This document shows positions 24,704-35,806 of a stretch of 64,000 bases of DNA, one piece after another. The notes below the pieces were generated by a model, which was given only the letters and a program-made list of their open reading frames with translations, was not told the origin of the DNA and ran no database searches. The DNA lies in contig OZ024891.1 of the NCBI GenBank assembly GCA_964017195.1, forward strand, positions 4,557,494-4,621,493. Direction: 5' to 3'. The stretch is from Siderastrea radians (lineage: Eukaryota > Cnidaria > Anthozoa > Scleractinia > Rhizangiidae). Within the stretch, counting starts at the first letter, position 1; each line of letters starts with the position of its first letter. Both the position numbers and the translations under genes were made by a program.

Positions 24704-26462
24704 ATTTATTTATACACGGTTAAAATTCATCAGGTAATCTTATGTAGTAAAAATACTAATCTAAACATTACTGCCTTAAACTGCTTTCCATGAATGCCGT
24801 GTCTCTATGTCTCTAACTTATAAAAGTATAACTGCACCATGGCTTGTTTTGTTTCCTAAAAGAATTGAAAATCTCACATCAAAGTATCCTGAAACATTAA
24901 AATGTGAACTAATTGTAAGTAATAATATAGAACTGCACCAGCGGCCTTTTCTCCCCTGATCCTAGAGAGGATTGAGGAGCCAAATGAAACAGCGCTTGCT
25001 TACACTTGCGCTTTATTTTGTAGTTTATACAAGACTGGATCCAATTTGCCTTCTTCATGCAAGTGGAAAACGGGAGACTGCTTGCTGTTTAAGTGATGAT
25101 TTATTAAACGTCATCATCAAACCAGCCTAGGACCTTGTTGAAAAGCCAGTGTGACTATTAGTGAATACATGCAACCCAGACATTTAAGTTAATCTTTTCT
25201 CTCAGTTAGAGTCTCATTGCACTTCGAAGTGTTCTTGATTAATGATGGTAACTGGACTCAGTGGAGCACAATTCAGGGAGTAATTGCGCGAGTTACTTTA
25301 AATCAGCCGAGCGCGTAGCGCGAGGACGATTTGAAATTACGAGCACGATTACCCCTGAATTATACAATAGGAAGTCCAGTTAATCCTATCTATAACAAAA
25401 TGCGAGATTAGAAAATCTATGTGCCCTTCAGGGATATATTTTTAATTATCGGTTTTGCAAGCAGTGGAGAAACAGCTATAAAAAGAACCCATTTCAGTGT
25501 ACCTGATTGACGCGTGTGCAACATAGTTGTCCGATTACAGCTATCCAATTACAAAAAGTTCTTGTTATACAAACGATTGATACAATAACCTAACTTTAAC
25601 ATTTAATGCTTTCAAGGTCCTCAGAAGAGACTATTTTTAATAAAGGGGTTAGTTACTGATTTTAAGAAACTGTGGTAATTTGTTGGTGGAAAAGTAAAAA
25701 ACAAAAATTGGGAATTATCAACCAAGTCGATTTGGTAAATCAGCCACCGGAAAGAAATGACAAAACTTATGTTTGAGTGTTAAATAGCTCATTTGCTCTA
25801 ATGAATAGCTAACACTCAAAATGTCAACTTTTGAATTAGTTTGTGGTGGCTAATTTACCATGTCAAACTATGTATCAACTAGTCTGCAAACTTTTTATTC
25901 TCTCCTTTTCATGTCTGCTAGCAATTTATTTGGGCTTTTTTGATTTTGCAAACAATTTTTTTCAGGATTTTCATCCCCCCCCCCCTCCAAAAAAATAATG
26001 TCCGTCCCTAATGTATCCTTCTGGCGACACAGCCTTGAAAATTCAAAGAAATTAGACTTTTATAAAGTTTTTAAGGATGAATACGTTACATCTGATTATT
26101 TAAACCAACTAAGAGGCTTTAATGAAAGACGAAATTTAGTGAAGTTTAGAGTAAGTAATCACAAACTTATGATTGAACTAGGTCGATATCAAACCGATCA
26201 TATGCCCAGAGAAACTAGATTATGTCCACTGTGTAAATCAAATATAGTAGAAAATGAAACTCATTTCTTGTTGCAATGTAGTAAATACTCTCTGCAGAGG
26301 CAGACATTCTTCAATCGAATCAATGAAATAATGCCTGACATTGAAAGGAAATCAACCTCAGAAAGCATAAAACTTCTCATGAACTCTAACGACTATCATG
26401 TGAATAAGCTAGTAATGAAGTTTGATACATTGTTATTATCAAGTGAAAGGGATGTAACTTAA
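21545..26462 (+). pseudogene. LINE ORF2, copy C
   Basis: The frames 21697-21891, 21895-22860, 23080-23790, 23794-24189, 24359-24528 and 26018-26462 follow copy B closely but are separated by stops. The endonuclease motif SDH is lost by a short deletion (PSYLHSAIV replaces PSDLSDHSAIV). The reverse transcriptase retains RQGCILSPLLFNLY, and again a TGA lies just before LLYADD. The segment missing from copy B is present here (YTYLGTRLTLTGNF). Confidence 0.85.
24529..26008. mobile_element. Non-autonomous TIR transposon inside LINE copy C
   Basis: The left end GGGACGGACCATTATTTTTT and the right end read inward, GGGACGGACATTATTTTTTT, are inverted and followed by G-rich and 'caaacaatttttt' blocks on both sides. 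TAA flanks both ends (24526-24528 and 26009-26011), fitting the 3-bp TWA target of PIF/Harbinger elements. About 40 bp of LINE sequence beside the right end is missing compared with copy B. The interior holds an (ATT)n run (24669-24701) and two fold-back segments (about 25240-25390 and 25719-25886). No transposase was seen. Confidence 0.7.
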
Positions 26463-26570
26463 GTTCATTAGCTTAATATTAGAGTACTATTAGTCTTGTT
26501 TTGTTATTAATTAGTATAAATATGCTTTTGCAATACTGTAAAATCTTGCGGTCATGCAAATAAAGCAATT

Positions 26571-26602
<32 letters not shown>

Positions 26603-26632
26603 GTACTACTACTACTACTACTACTACTACTA

Positions 26633-26690
<58 letters not shown>

Positions 26691-26697
26691 ACTACTA

Positions 26698-26741
<44 letters not shown>

Positions 26742-26766
26742 ACTACTACTACTACTACTACTACTA

Positions 26767-26830
<64 letters not shown>

Positions 26831-26838
26831 ACTACGAC
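26571..26838 (+). repeat. (TAC)n/(TGC)n tract, right end of the LINE nest
   Basis: This is the tail of copy C, joining the 'agtccattcctttgtccg' sequence that also follows the (TAC)n tracts of units 2 (33650) and 3 (48290). Confidence 0.95.
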
Positions 26839-27197
26839 TACAGTCCATTCCTTTGTCCGTAGAATTGACCTTTGTTCCTAGCTCGCTTGAGTTTACAACT
26901 GTCTTGCAGGCTGTCATAAGAGAAAGTTCGAACTATAAATCGACAATTTTGAATTATCGAGATTCTGTTGTATGCTATACTTGACAGCAAAAATTGAAGG
27001 ACAAAAAGTTAAAAACGTTTTCGAAACAGTGGACGCCCAAGGGTCGTTCCTGGCGTTTGTATATGCCCACTACAAGATAGCGGCTAACCTTCGTCTTCCT
27101 TGAGATCGAGATCGATTTACGCCAGCTTATTAAAAATTACTAAATTATAGGAATTTTAAAACCCAGAAATGACACAGTCATGGTAATATGTCATTAG

Positions 27198-27838
27198 GAA
27201 CTACATCCATGCCACCAGCCACGCCACCTTATTTAAATTCTATTACGTCACCTTCCGGAGAGTCAACAACCACGCCAACTTCTAGAAAGACAACAACCAT
27301 GTCAACTTCTGGAAAGTCAACAACCATGCTCATTTTGGCAAAGTCCATAACCATGATAACTTCCGGAACGGCAACAACCATGTCAACTTCCAGAAAGTTT
27401 ATAACTATTTCCGAATCACCTTCTCCCATGTCCACCTCCGGGTCGTCATCAACCATGTCTTCTTCCGGGTCGTCATCAACCACGGTTACTCTTGGTACAG
27501 CACCAGCTACGTCAACTTCCTTGTCATCAACGTCCACGTCTACTTCTGGAACATCGTCAGCCATATCGACTTCTGGTACGTCATCAATCGTGACAACTGC
27601 TGGAACGTCATCAACTATGACAACTGCTGGGGCGTCATCAACCGGAAGTTTCACAGAATCGGTGACTTCGTCAAACGTGACTGGCTCAGCAGGAAAGGAA
27701 AATCTTCTAGATGAGAGCAGGAAAAAGGAACAAGGCAAAGAAGAGCAGAAAGATGAGCCCATGCCTGGATGGGTGATAGGTATCATTGTTGTTGGTTGTG
27801 TGGCTTCCCTGGCGATCACTGCGATTGTCATTAAACTG
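27198..27838 (+). CDS. Mucin-like membrane protein A, exon 2
   Basis: After acceptor 'tgtcattag' (phase 1) the exon encodes 214 codons with the joined first Gly. It is mostly Ser/Thr/Pro with few repeats of the TSSTMTTAG type (best at 27580-27640), a likely dense O-glycan carrier. Then come a charged stalk (KKEQGKEEQKDEPMPG), a membrane helix (WVIGIIVVGCVASLAITAIV) and donor CTG|GTAAGT in phase 0. With 12271-12331 and 30110-30178 it gives an intact 256-aa type I protein. No SEA domain is present, unlike the minus-strand neighbour, though the charged stalk plus helix layout is alike. Open frames on the minus strand of this exon are shadows of the repeat. Confidence 0.75.
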
Positions 27839-28049
27839 GTAAGTTCTGAAAACAAACATTTTCTTGATACTTAGATTGGTTTTCAATTGAGTGTCGGAAA
27901 ACCAAAACCAAAGCAATTACTCAAACCAATCACAGAAACTCAAATAATCCAACGAACTAATCAGAACTCGAAACAAATACATATCACAAGCGTCAAGCGC
28001 GGGTAAACGCGTGCGAGCAAGTCACGATTGGATTTAGTTTTACTTCTGA

Positions 28050-28690
28050 TTAAGCCACAGGCAGCCCAAGCTAACGTTGAGAGCTGCCCATAAATTAGAA
28101 TGTTTTTTCCACGCTACGCATAATTGTATGGAAATGCTACAAAACGTCTCAAATTGCCACAAGTCAGAAAGAAGTCGAAATACAAATAATTTGCCTTATG
28201 ACATTGTTGTATTGGTCATTATTTGAGGGCTTCCTGGGCTGGTTTGAAGCTTTTTAGGCGAGAAATTGAGGTTTTTATTTTTCATGTGTGCTGAATCTTT
28301 AGAATTAATTAAAGGCAGGAAACAGTTTCACACTGCACCTCACTTGAGGTTCGATAAATTCCATCACAATAAACGAATCACCCTAAAACTTCAAAGGTGT
28401 ATTGTTGGGTCTTGCGCATACCTCTGTTCTTCCTCATGGGTTCCAGATTCTATTTTAAGCCGTCAAAAATCCCTCCTAAATACGAAACTCGCCTTTCCTG
28501 GTATGCGTTTTCATTTGAAGTGCACACATGGATCATTGCGAGCCGCGTTTTGACGACAAAATGGCCCATAGCCAGGGAGAGGCTGAGTGAGATTGTCCAC
28601 AAGCAAAAGGCGACACTGCGGAGTCCAGAGAAAGGTCGGTTTAACCGGAAATAGAGAAATATTAGAACGGCCGTGAAATTCACTCGCCTC
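28050..28690. other. Unit-1-specific stretch, no gene seen
   Basis: At this position units 2, 3 and the partial copy share sequence, but unit 1 has unrelated DNA. I see no TIR, tail or credible coding region; several short overlapping frames on both strands have no recognisable domain. Confidence 0.5.
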
Positions 28691-30109
28691 AATTGTTTTT
28701 TTAAAAAGCATTCACTTCTTGATCAATTTGAGAGTAATACATAACATAAGCGCTAAGCGTTCGTGGACTGACAGTTGGGCATACGTGAACGTCTTCTGTG
28801 ATAGGCAATATAAAATATATTAATTTATTATTATTACTACAATGCCATTAGTAACCTTCAACATTTATATATGCCAAGCTTTCTACTAAAAGCGCTCGTA
28901 GGCGACCCCTCTCGCTAGCGGGAGCTTCGACTGTTTAATTTCCGTTTTTGTTTTTGTTCATCGAACTGAGATAACAACAAATCCCATATAACGCGGTAAT
29001 ACCCGGGAAAGGTAGTGCATGAGAACCAAATTCCTATTGCTCTTGTATTAGCATCAGTTAGCATCGACTGAATGGCCAGGGAAACAACAATGAACATAGG
29101 CTGGGGAAGGAGACTGGGTCTGAACTAGCAAGTAAAAAGGTTTGACACTGACTTAATTGTTTTCCACAACCTCGTAACCAGGGCTTTTCCTCTTTTTCTT
29201 AAATTCCTGGGAACAAGGTTGTTGTTTTCAAGGTTGGCGAAACAAGTCCACGAAAATAACCGTCACATAGACTTCAGTAACGTTTAAGTTGTTGAATTTG
29301 AAACAAATTTTCTTTAGTTAGTGACTTTTTCTGGTAGCCTGGTTATCAACAAAAGACCAGAACTCTGCCCGATCACATCGCCATCCCAGAGAAATACAAA
29401 CCTCTGGCGCCCAACAAGTCAGTGTCAAACTTTTGACTTACAGTGTTAAGTGTGGGTAAAGAAATTGGATGTAAAAAAGGTATCGCGAGCCACCTGTCAA
29501 AACCTCCAAAACTGTACCCCGTTGGATTGTTAGGTGACTTTAAAATCGAGTTTTACTCAGTTCCAGCACTTTTCTCAACAACTTCAGGTGGAGTGGATAT
29601 ACAGGCTGAACTTGTTGAACTCAATAGAGTTGCATTTGTCGGAACCTGCTAACAGTTTTCATATATAACTTACAATAAATATAGATATTTCTTTCTTGAA
29701 TTTCCTAGCGTTTCTTCAGGAAGAATCCTACTTCAAAACCAGAGCAATTTGTTGGAGACTCACCTGCTTAACTACGTGATCATCAGGCGTTGCGAGCCGA
29801 TGTTTTAAAACATCGGTCAATGTAAATACTATAAGTTAAACGAACAGTAGAAGTAGTAGATATATCGTACAGCATACGTGTATGACTTATTAGTGCCAGC
29901 TACATAAAGTACAACACGAGGCTATCCTCCTTTGAGCTCAAGGGTGCTCAGTATTTTATTCGCACCAGTTTAACAGAACTTGGATATGAAAGCAATAATA
30001 ATTGCGGTGTCAGTTCGGGTTGTTTTGTTTCTTCAGAAAAAATAGTTCTGTCTTTTTTCACATTGCGTTTTGTTGCCTACGAGCTTTTATTAAACTTACT
30101 GTTTTGTAG

Positions 30110-30178
30110 AGATTTACCACAGGAAACTGGCATCATAGCGAGTATTGCACAATACGAAGAAGTGAAGAGGCCATATGA
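30110..30178 (+). CDS. Mucin-like membrane protein A, exon 3 (cytoplasmic tail)
   Basis: Acceptor 'gttttgtag' is followed by 23 codons in phase 0 (RFTTGNWHHSEYC... then TGA). Phase 0 matches the donor at 27838. The frame and stop are the same in units 1 and 3 in spite of base changes, which supports it over the longer overlapping frame (30063-30254), which is closed in unit 1. The tail is short and basic near the membrane. Physically this exon belongs to unit 2, so gene A spans a unit boundary. Confidence 0.5.
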   Translation, partial: RFTTGNWHHSEYCTIRRSEEAI

Positions 30179-30348
30179 CATCAGGGCACATGTGTTCTTT
30201 GACATTTCAGAAAGTTTTAAAACGTTAAACCAGTTGGTACTTCCCTCACTCTAAAAACAGCCGAATGTAGACTATTAAAAAAAATACAAATTTCAGTGTC
30301 ATGAAAGATGTGGTTGCTCATCGTGGTTTATAATGATAGATTTGCTTT

Positions 30349-30415
30349 ATTGTTTGTCTCAAGATATTGTCACTTTGATATGCATCGCAAGTGACAATAT
30401 AGTGAGACAAACGAT
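30349..30415. repeat. Inverted-repeat hairpin, 27-bp arms
   Basis: The arms 'attgtttgtctcaagatatt...' and its near complement ending at 30415 enclose a 13-base loop. The same hairpin is at 42987-43054 in unit 3 with compensating changes in parts of the stem. It is absent from unit 1. Confidence 0.8.
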
Positions 30416-30504
30416 AACTACAAATTTCAGCTTGAGCAAAATGATGATAAAAAAAACCCTAGCACATGAAATTACTGTTCAATAGCTTTCCTCTGAATTT
30501 TCAC

Positions 30505-30640
30505 ATCCTAAGGTTTCATCCACAGAGTCAGAAGTTAGAAGCACTCTGTACTGCATAATAAACAACACCACAGGAAAGCAGTGCCCAATAGCTTCGCTTT
30601 GTATATTCACGCAGTAGTGTATCATTCACGGAATCAATGA
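30505..30640 (+). repeat. Satellite unit downstream of unit 2 tail exon
   Basis: One to two diverged copies of the 106-bp satellite, in the place equivalent to 11606-11790. Confidence 0.6.
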
Positions 30641-31163
30641 AAAGAATCACATTGGATATTGAAAACAATATTTTTCTTTGCCTGAGAAATGGTAAATGAT
30701 TCTAGGAGAAATTTATATAATTTCCACACAAAACATCAAAATTAAGGTTTGCATTTAAAATAAGGAGACTTTTTCCCCCAGCTCCAATTACGTAACACGT
30801 GCACCTCAATGACAGAAGTTTAACTCTCTCTCTCTCTCTTTGTTTCTAAAGTTCAGGGCCTTTACAAACCGAAGATATATCCAGCTTAAGATTTGCCGAT
30901 GGTCCCCGTGAACATTTGCTTTGAATGAAGTCTTATTTCTCGGTTAATATGCAAAAATATTAACATGCGTCACGAATAATCACCACAGCTACAAATTAAT
31001 TCTATCTATTCTTTGCATAACTTTAGCAGCTAGATCTTTCTCCAATGATGGTTTTTGTATAAAAAATTCTGCGCAGCTTGAGTGGGGGCAATTTTTGGTT
31101 ATCAAGAAACACTTAAAAAGTCTCAAGTTGAAAAGAAGAATTTAATAGCACCTGTCAGTTAAT

Positions 31164-31249
31164 ATGGCTAAAGCTTCGACAATGTTCTTGACGTCACGTC
31201 ACGTCAAGGGCCTTGACCGGAATTATTCTGATCAACTTATTTTCATTTG
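31164..31249 (+). pseudogene. Signal-peptide exon of unit 2, broken
   Basis: This aligns with the exons at 12271 and 43771 but carries about 25 extra bases including a triplicated ACGTC, which shifts the frame within the leader. The donor GTAAGT has become ATAAGT. Both lesions would prevent use of this exon. Confidence 0.8.
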
Positions 31250-31747
31250 ATAAGTTTTGTTCATAAGTTGTTCTTTTTGAATTTTATTCCTAACTTTAAA
31301 GTAGCTATGTGTTCTCCTCGGTCAAACCTACTTAGAGTTAAATTAAAGAAAGTTGATTGAAAACATTATAAAACACAGCATACGGACGCATATTCATTGT
31401 TTAAAACTGTCCGTGAAAATGGAGAAAATCTAACTCTGCAATTAATGAACACCGCCAAACTTTCCCAAGCAAATTAACTTGCGTTTATTTGAGTTGGCAG
31501 TATCCAGAATAAGCTCTTAAAAATCACTGCAACACAATTTTTCTTTTTCTTTAGTTTGGACAGTTCTTTGCGTATCAGTATATGTATATGTTTCCTTACC
31601 TCTTTAACAGATAAGAAAGCCACATGACTGGATTGAAATTACCCAAATATATTCCAACACCATCGAAGACTTCTGACTCAAAAAGGAAGAGAGATGCGAA
31701 ATTGGTGATACTTGCGATGTTTGCAGATGACCATCTGTCAGAAACAC

Positions 31748-31989
31748 AAAATTTTAGATTAATCAACTGAGTTGATAAGGTAAATTGGCCACCGTAAAGA
31801 GACTGAAAGCTGACGTTTCGAGCGTTAGCCCTTCGTCAGACGAAGGGCTAACCCGCGCTCGAAACGTCAGCTTTCAATCTCTTTACGGTGGCCAATTTAC
31901 CTTATCAACTCAGTTGATAAATACAAAATTTTGTGTTTCGCGTTCCCACCGACGCAGCACTACAGTTTCTTTAGAAATTAAGCCCCTTG
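31748..31989. mobile_element. Fold-back element with 16-bp target duplication
   Basis: CATCTGTCAGAAACAC is repeated at 31732-31747 and 31990-32005, and unit 3 has one copy there without the insert. Inside, 31763-31919 is a near-perfect hairpin centred on 'cgtcagacgaag' with arms of about 75 bp. A short right tail follows. Confidence 0.85.
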
Positions 31990-33037
31990 CATCTGTCAGA
32001 AACACCGCACTTGATTAAAAGTTTTAATTTCGTTGGCAAATGTCAGTGAAGTAAAAATAAACTTGAACAAAACTCGTCAAGCCGAGAACAAACATAAGCA
32101 GCCTAAAAAGAATAAATGCTTAACTAAGAAAGTCCCTTGTATGTTCTCTTTCATCGCTTTAGGGCCATCTAGGGAGATGTGAGTGAAAATTACATGACAC
32201 AGTGTGATCTGTGTAAATTCTTCAGCTGAACGTTTTGTGGCAGAAAAACCTCTGGGAATAGAATCTTGCTGAACTACTATTGCCTTTTTGAAAATAATAA
32301 CTGGTCTTTATTGTACTCTAAAGACATTTTTTATCCCTCCAAAACGATCAAATAAAGTTTATTCAGTTACGTGTTACGAAAGTTTAAAGCAACCCTTTCA
32401 GTAAGGAGCGGTAGCTTTCCATGGCAATCGTAATATCCCAGATAATTAAGGCCCTGTTTGTCTCACCAAAAAAGTTACTGGTAATACTTAATAAACACCT
32501 GATGCTTTTTCATACGCCAAAAGTGTCGACCGAAAATTAAAATAGATGAACACATCTTTTGAACATAACCGGTTTTTTCATAAAGGCAGCATAGTAATGG
32601 TGTTGGATCGTTGTTTTACAGGTTAGTCAAAGCACGCGATAGCTCGAATAGTCAGGGAAAGCGGCACGTTTTCACCGTTCGACCGGGTTAATAAAGTTCG
32701 ACTCAGTCTCGGCGCGTCAAACAAAGCAAGCTTCTCTTTATTTTAGTCAGTGATGGATCAAAAAGATTTTTCTTTTCCAAGCTCGGGGTGCTCGCGGTGG
32801 GATACTCCAAGCACTCAAAGTGTGGACACTCTCTCTTCTCACTGTTGTAAGACAGCAAAACAGCGCTGCTTTTAACGTTCGAGCCTCTAACGCCTCTTCC
32901 CAGTCCCACTCTCTGTAGTTACACTCTCTCCAGGCTTTTTGCTCCAAGACTGCGCGGTTCGTAGTACTCCAGAACAACTCACCCAGAAATACGAACTACC
33001 TACCATCGATTAAAATACGGTCTATTTAACTGGAATA

Positions 33038-33039
33038 TG

Positions 33040-33102
<63 letters not shown>

Positions 33103-33103
33103 A
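33038..33103 (+). repeat. (TAC)n microsatellite of unit 2 intron
   Basis: About twenty-two TAC triplets, interrupted on the right by a LINE 3' end; the tract resumes at 33623-33650. Confidence 0.95.
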
Positions 33104-33622
33104 GTACTACTACTTCGCAGATTCCAACCAGGAATCTGCGATCCTCCTCCAAAAACGTACTGAAAGTACCATCTGTCAAGTTAGTAAGTTATGGTCATAG
33201 GTGCTTCTCTTTTGTAGTACCTAGCCTATGGAACTCTCTTCCGAATAATGTAAGAGAGAGCGGCTCGCTATCAGATTTTAAAAGACATATCTTTTTAACA
33301 AATTTTATAATTAGACTATTGGTTAGTCAGTTAATGAGTTATTCAGATGGTTTAGTTAGTCAGTTAGTTAGTTAGTTAGTTAGTTAATTAGTTAAGTTAG
33401 TTAGTTAATTAGTTAGTTTCATTTAAAGGTTTTAATGATTCTTAGTTTTTTTTTCATTTTTACAGCCTAGTTATTTTATTAGTTAGTTTATTTTTCTCAT
33501 GTTTCAGATATTTTTATGTTTTTATCAATTTTATTGGTGACATTTTTAAAATTATTGTAAAGCGCTATTGGATAGCACTAGAAATAGTGCTCTATAAATT
33601 CATTATTATTATATTATTATTA
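33104..33622 (+). mobile_element. LINE 3' fragment of another family inserted in (TAC)n
   Basis: Codons at about 33120-33320 encode the typical C-terminal segment of LINE reverse transcriptase proteins (SFVVPSLWNSLPNNVRES then SLSDFKRHIF). A (TTAG)n-rich 3' UTR follows, then 'agcgctattggat...ctataaattcatt' and an (ATT)n tail. It is heavily 5'-truncated and unlike the LINE in unit 1, yet it sits in the same microsatellite. Confidence 0.75.
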
Positions 33623-34221
33623 TTACTACTACTACTAGTACTACCACTACAGTCCATTCCTTTATCCGTAGAACTGACCTTTGTTCCTAACTCGCTTGAG
33701 TTTGCCTAAGGCAAACTGTATTGTAGTCTTTGTCATAACAGGAAGTTCGAACTAAGCGGCAAGTTTGAACTATCGAGATTCTGTTGTATGCTACACTTGG
33801 CAGAAAAAAATTGAATGAAAAAACAGTAAAAAACGTCGACGAAACAGTGGACGCCTAAGGACCGCTCCCAGCATTTGTATATGCCCACCATAAGATGGCA
33901 GCTAGCCTTCGTCTTCCTTGAGATCGAGATCGATTTTCCCCAGCTTATTAAGAATTACTAACATATAGGGACCTTAAAACCCAGAAATAACGCAGTAATG
34001 GTAACTTGTCATTAGGAACAACATCAACCATTTCAACATTTGGAATGTCATCAACCATTCCATCTTATCCACGTATTATTACGCCAACTTCCGGAGACTC
34101 AACAACCATGTCAACTTCTGGAAAGTCAACAACCCTATTTACTTCCGAGTCATCTTCGACCATGTCCACCTCGGGATCGTCAACAACTATGGCTACTCCT
34201 GGTACAGCGCCAACTATATCA

Positions 34222-35767
34222 TCGCCCCATGTAAGGGAATCCAAGCGAGTCGTCGATTCCGGATTCCACACCGTGGATTCCGGATTCCATGCCTATGGAT
34301 TCCGAATTTCAAACCTTCTGTGAACCCGGGTTCCAAAGTTCTTAACTCTGGTTGTCATTCGTATTTCAAAGGCCAATACTGATGAATTTTTTAAACTGTA
34401 TGAAGTCGTCTTTAATGAAACAGGAAAGTTTATTTGCTCGCCAAAAGATCAAAGTTTATTTTAATTTCTAAAGCATGTGTTAATGCTGATGCATCTCTAT
34501 AATCGACAATTTCCTAATCTAATTATACGACTTTTTGAGGACCACTATTTGTTTGTTTAATACTGGTCATGATAGTGGACACCTCCGAGAATTTTTTTAA
34601 TTTTGCCCCTTCACTGAAAGTTTAAAAATGTTAAAAATCACAGTTTACATACTGTAAAAGTTTTCAACATTTAAATACTTGTGATTTTAAATGTTAACAC
34701 CCAGGGATTTTAGAAATTTTCCAATGAGCGACATAAGCGGCGGCTTGCTATGTGGCATAGGGGTAGTAAGAAAAAAAGGCGACGTAAGAGTCCCTTTAAT
34801 CTAGGGAGGTTGGGGCATGAGCCCCCAGAAAATTTTGAAATCTAGTTCCTCGGAAATGCAATTTCCAACATTCTGGACATCAAATAGAATTGTACGTAAT
34901 ACGGCATATTTCGAACAAATGTTCATCATCAGAGAGGTAAACTCTGATAAGCCTATCCATATATTTTAAACAGAACAAATGTCGGAAAAAATCAAATGCC
35001 CCGAGCGGGACTCGAACCCACGACACCCCTGGGGTTCGTCGAGACGCATGCTCATCGGACCCAGATGTTATAGACCATTACAAATGTACGTAATACGGCA
35101 TATTTCGAACAAATGTTCATCATCAGAGAGGTAAAAACTGATATGCCTATCTATATATTAACAGAACAGATGTCGGAAAAAATCAAATGCCCCGAGCGGG
35201 ATTCGAACCCACGACACCCCGATCTACAAAGGAAACATTGATTAGCAGACATTTGCTCCCAGGCCTCAGAAGTAATTCCCAGTCCGAGAGGCCTGGGAGC
35301 AAATGTCTGGTAATCAATGTTTCCTTTGTAGATCGGGGTGTCGTGGGTTCGAATCCCGCTCGGGGCATTTGATTTTTTCCGACATTTGTTCTGTTAATAT
35401 ATAGATAGGCATATCAGAGTTTACCTCTCTGATGATGAACAAATAGAATTGTATTCATGAAAATTTTCACTGCGATATGGCGACTATTTTCTGTGAAGAT
35501 TAGAGCTTAAACGACTTACAGTCGCTGTTGTTGTTATTTCCTTCTTTCATAAACTCTCAGCAGGAGCCCTCGCGAAAGCATTAAAAGAAAGCATTAATAG
35601 AAAGCGGTACTTATTAGGCCCTATAGATGGCGGTAGACCTCCGGTAATCGGCAGACACCAGACACCACCACTAAAGAGGCAGCGTCCTCCAAAACTGCCG
35701 ACTGGTTGGCTCTAAGTGGTTGGGTACCATGAGACTTCGGAGCGTTAGGCCTGGGTTCGATTACCGG

Positions 35768-35806
<39 letters not shown>

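Larger units (their letters stand above)
20114..26570 (+). mobile_element. CR1/L2-like LINE copy C, split by a DNA transposon
   Basis: This is the longest LINE copy: ORF1 (coiled coil and esterase), ORF2 and 3' UTR, ending in the same 'gcaaataaagcaatt' plus (TAC)n. It is interrupted at 24529-26008 by a TIR element. It is close to copy B over their shared length, but several more stops and small deletions show it is dead. Confidence 0.85.
11180..29960 (+). repeat. Tandem array unit 1 (segmental duplication)
   Basis: This is the first of three long tandem units sharing tail exon, satellite, signal-peptide exon, (TAC)n intron, mucin-like exon and downstream flank. It starts at 'accagtttatcagaac'. 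It is the longest because its (TAC)n tract took in LINE copies (13916-26570) and because 28050-28690 is replaced by unrelated sequence. Similarity to units 2 and 3 is obvious by eye over kilobases (for example 12000-12700 against 30850-31650 and 43480-44240). Confidence 0.85.

Noticed and set aside
26554..26917. Poly-Leu/Tyr/Cys and poly-Ser frames
   Set aside because: Triplet repeat at the right end of the LINE nest; no gene.
30063..30254. A 63-codon frame as the gene tail
   Set aside because: It needs a different phase from the donor and is closed by TAG in unit 1. The phase-0 frame is open in all units.
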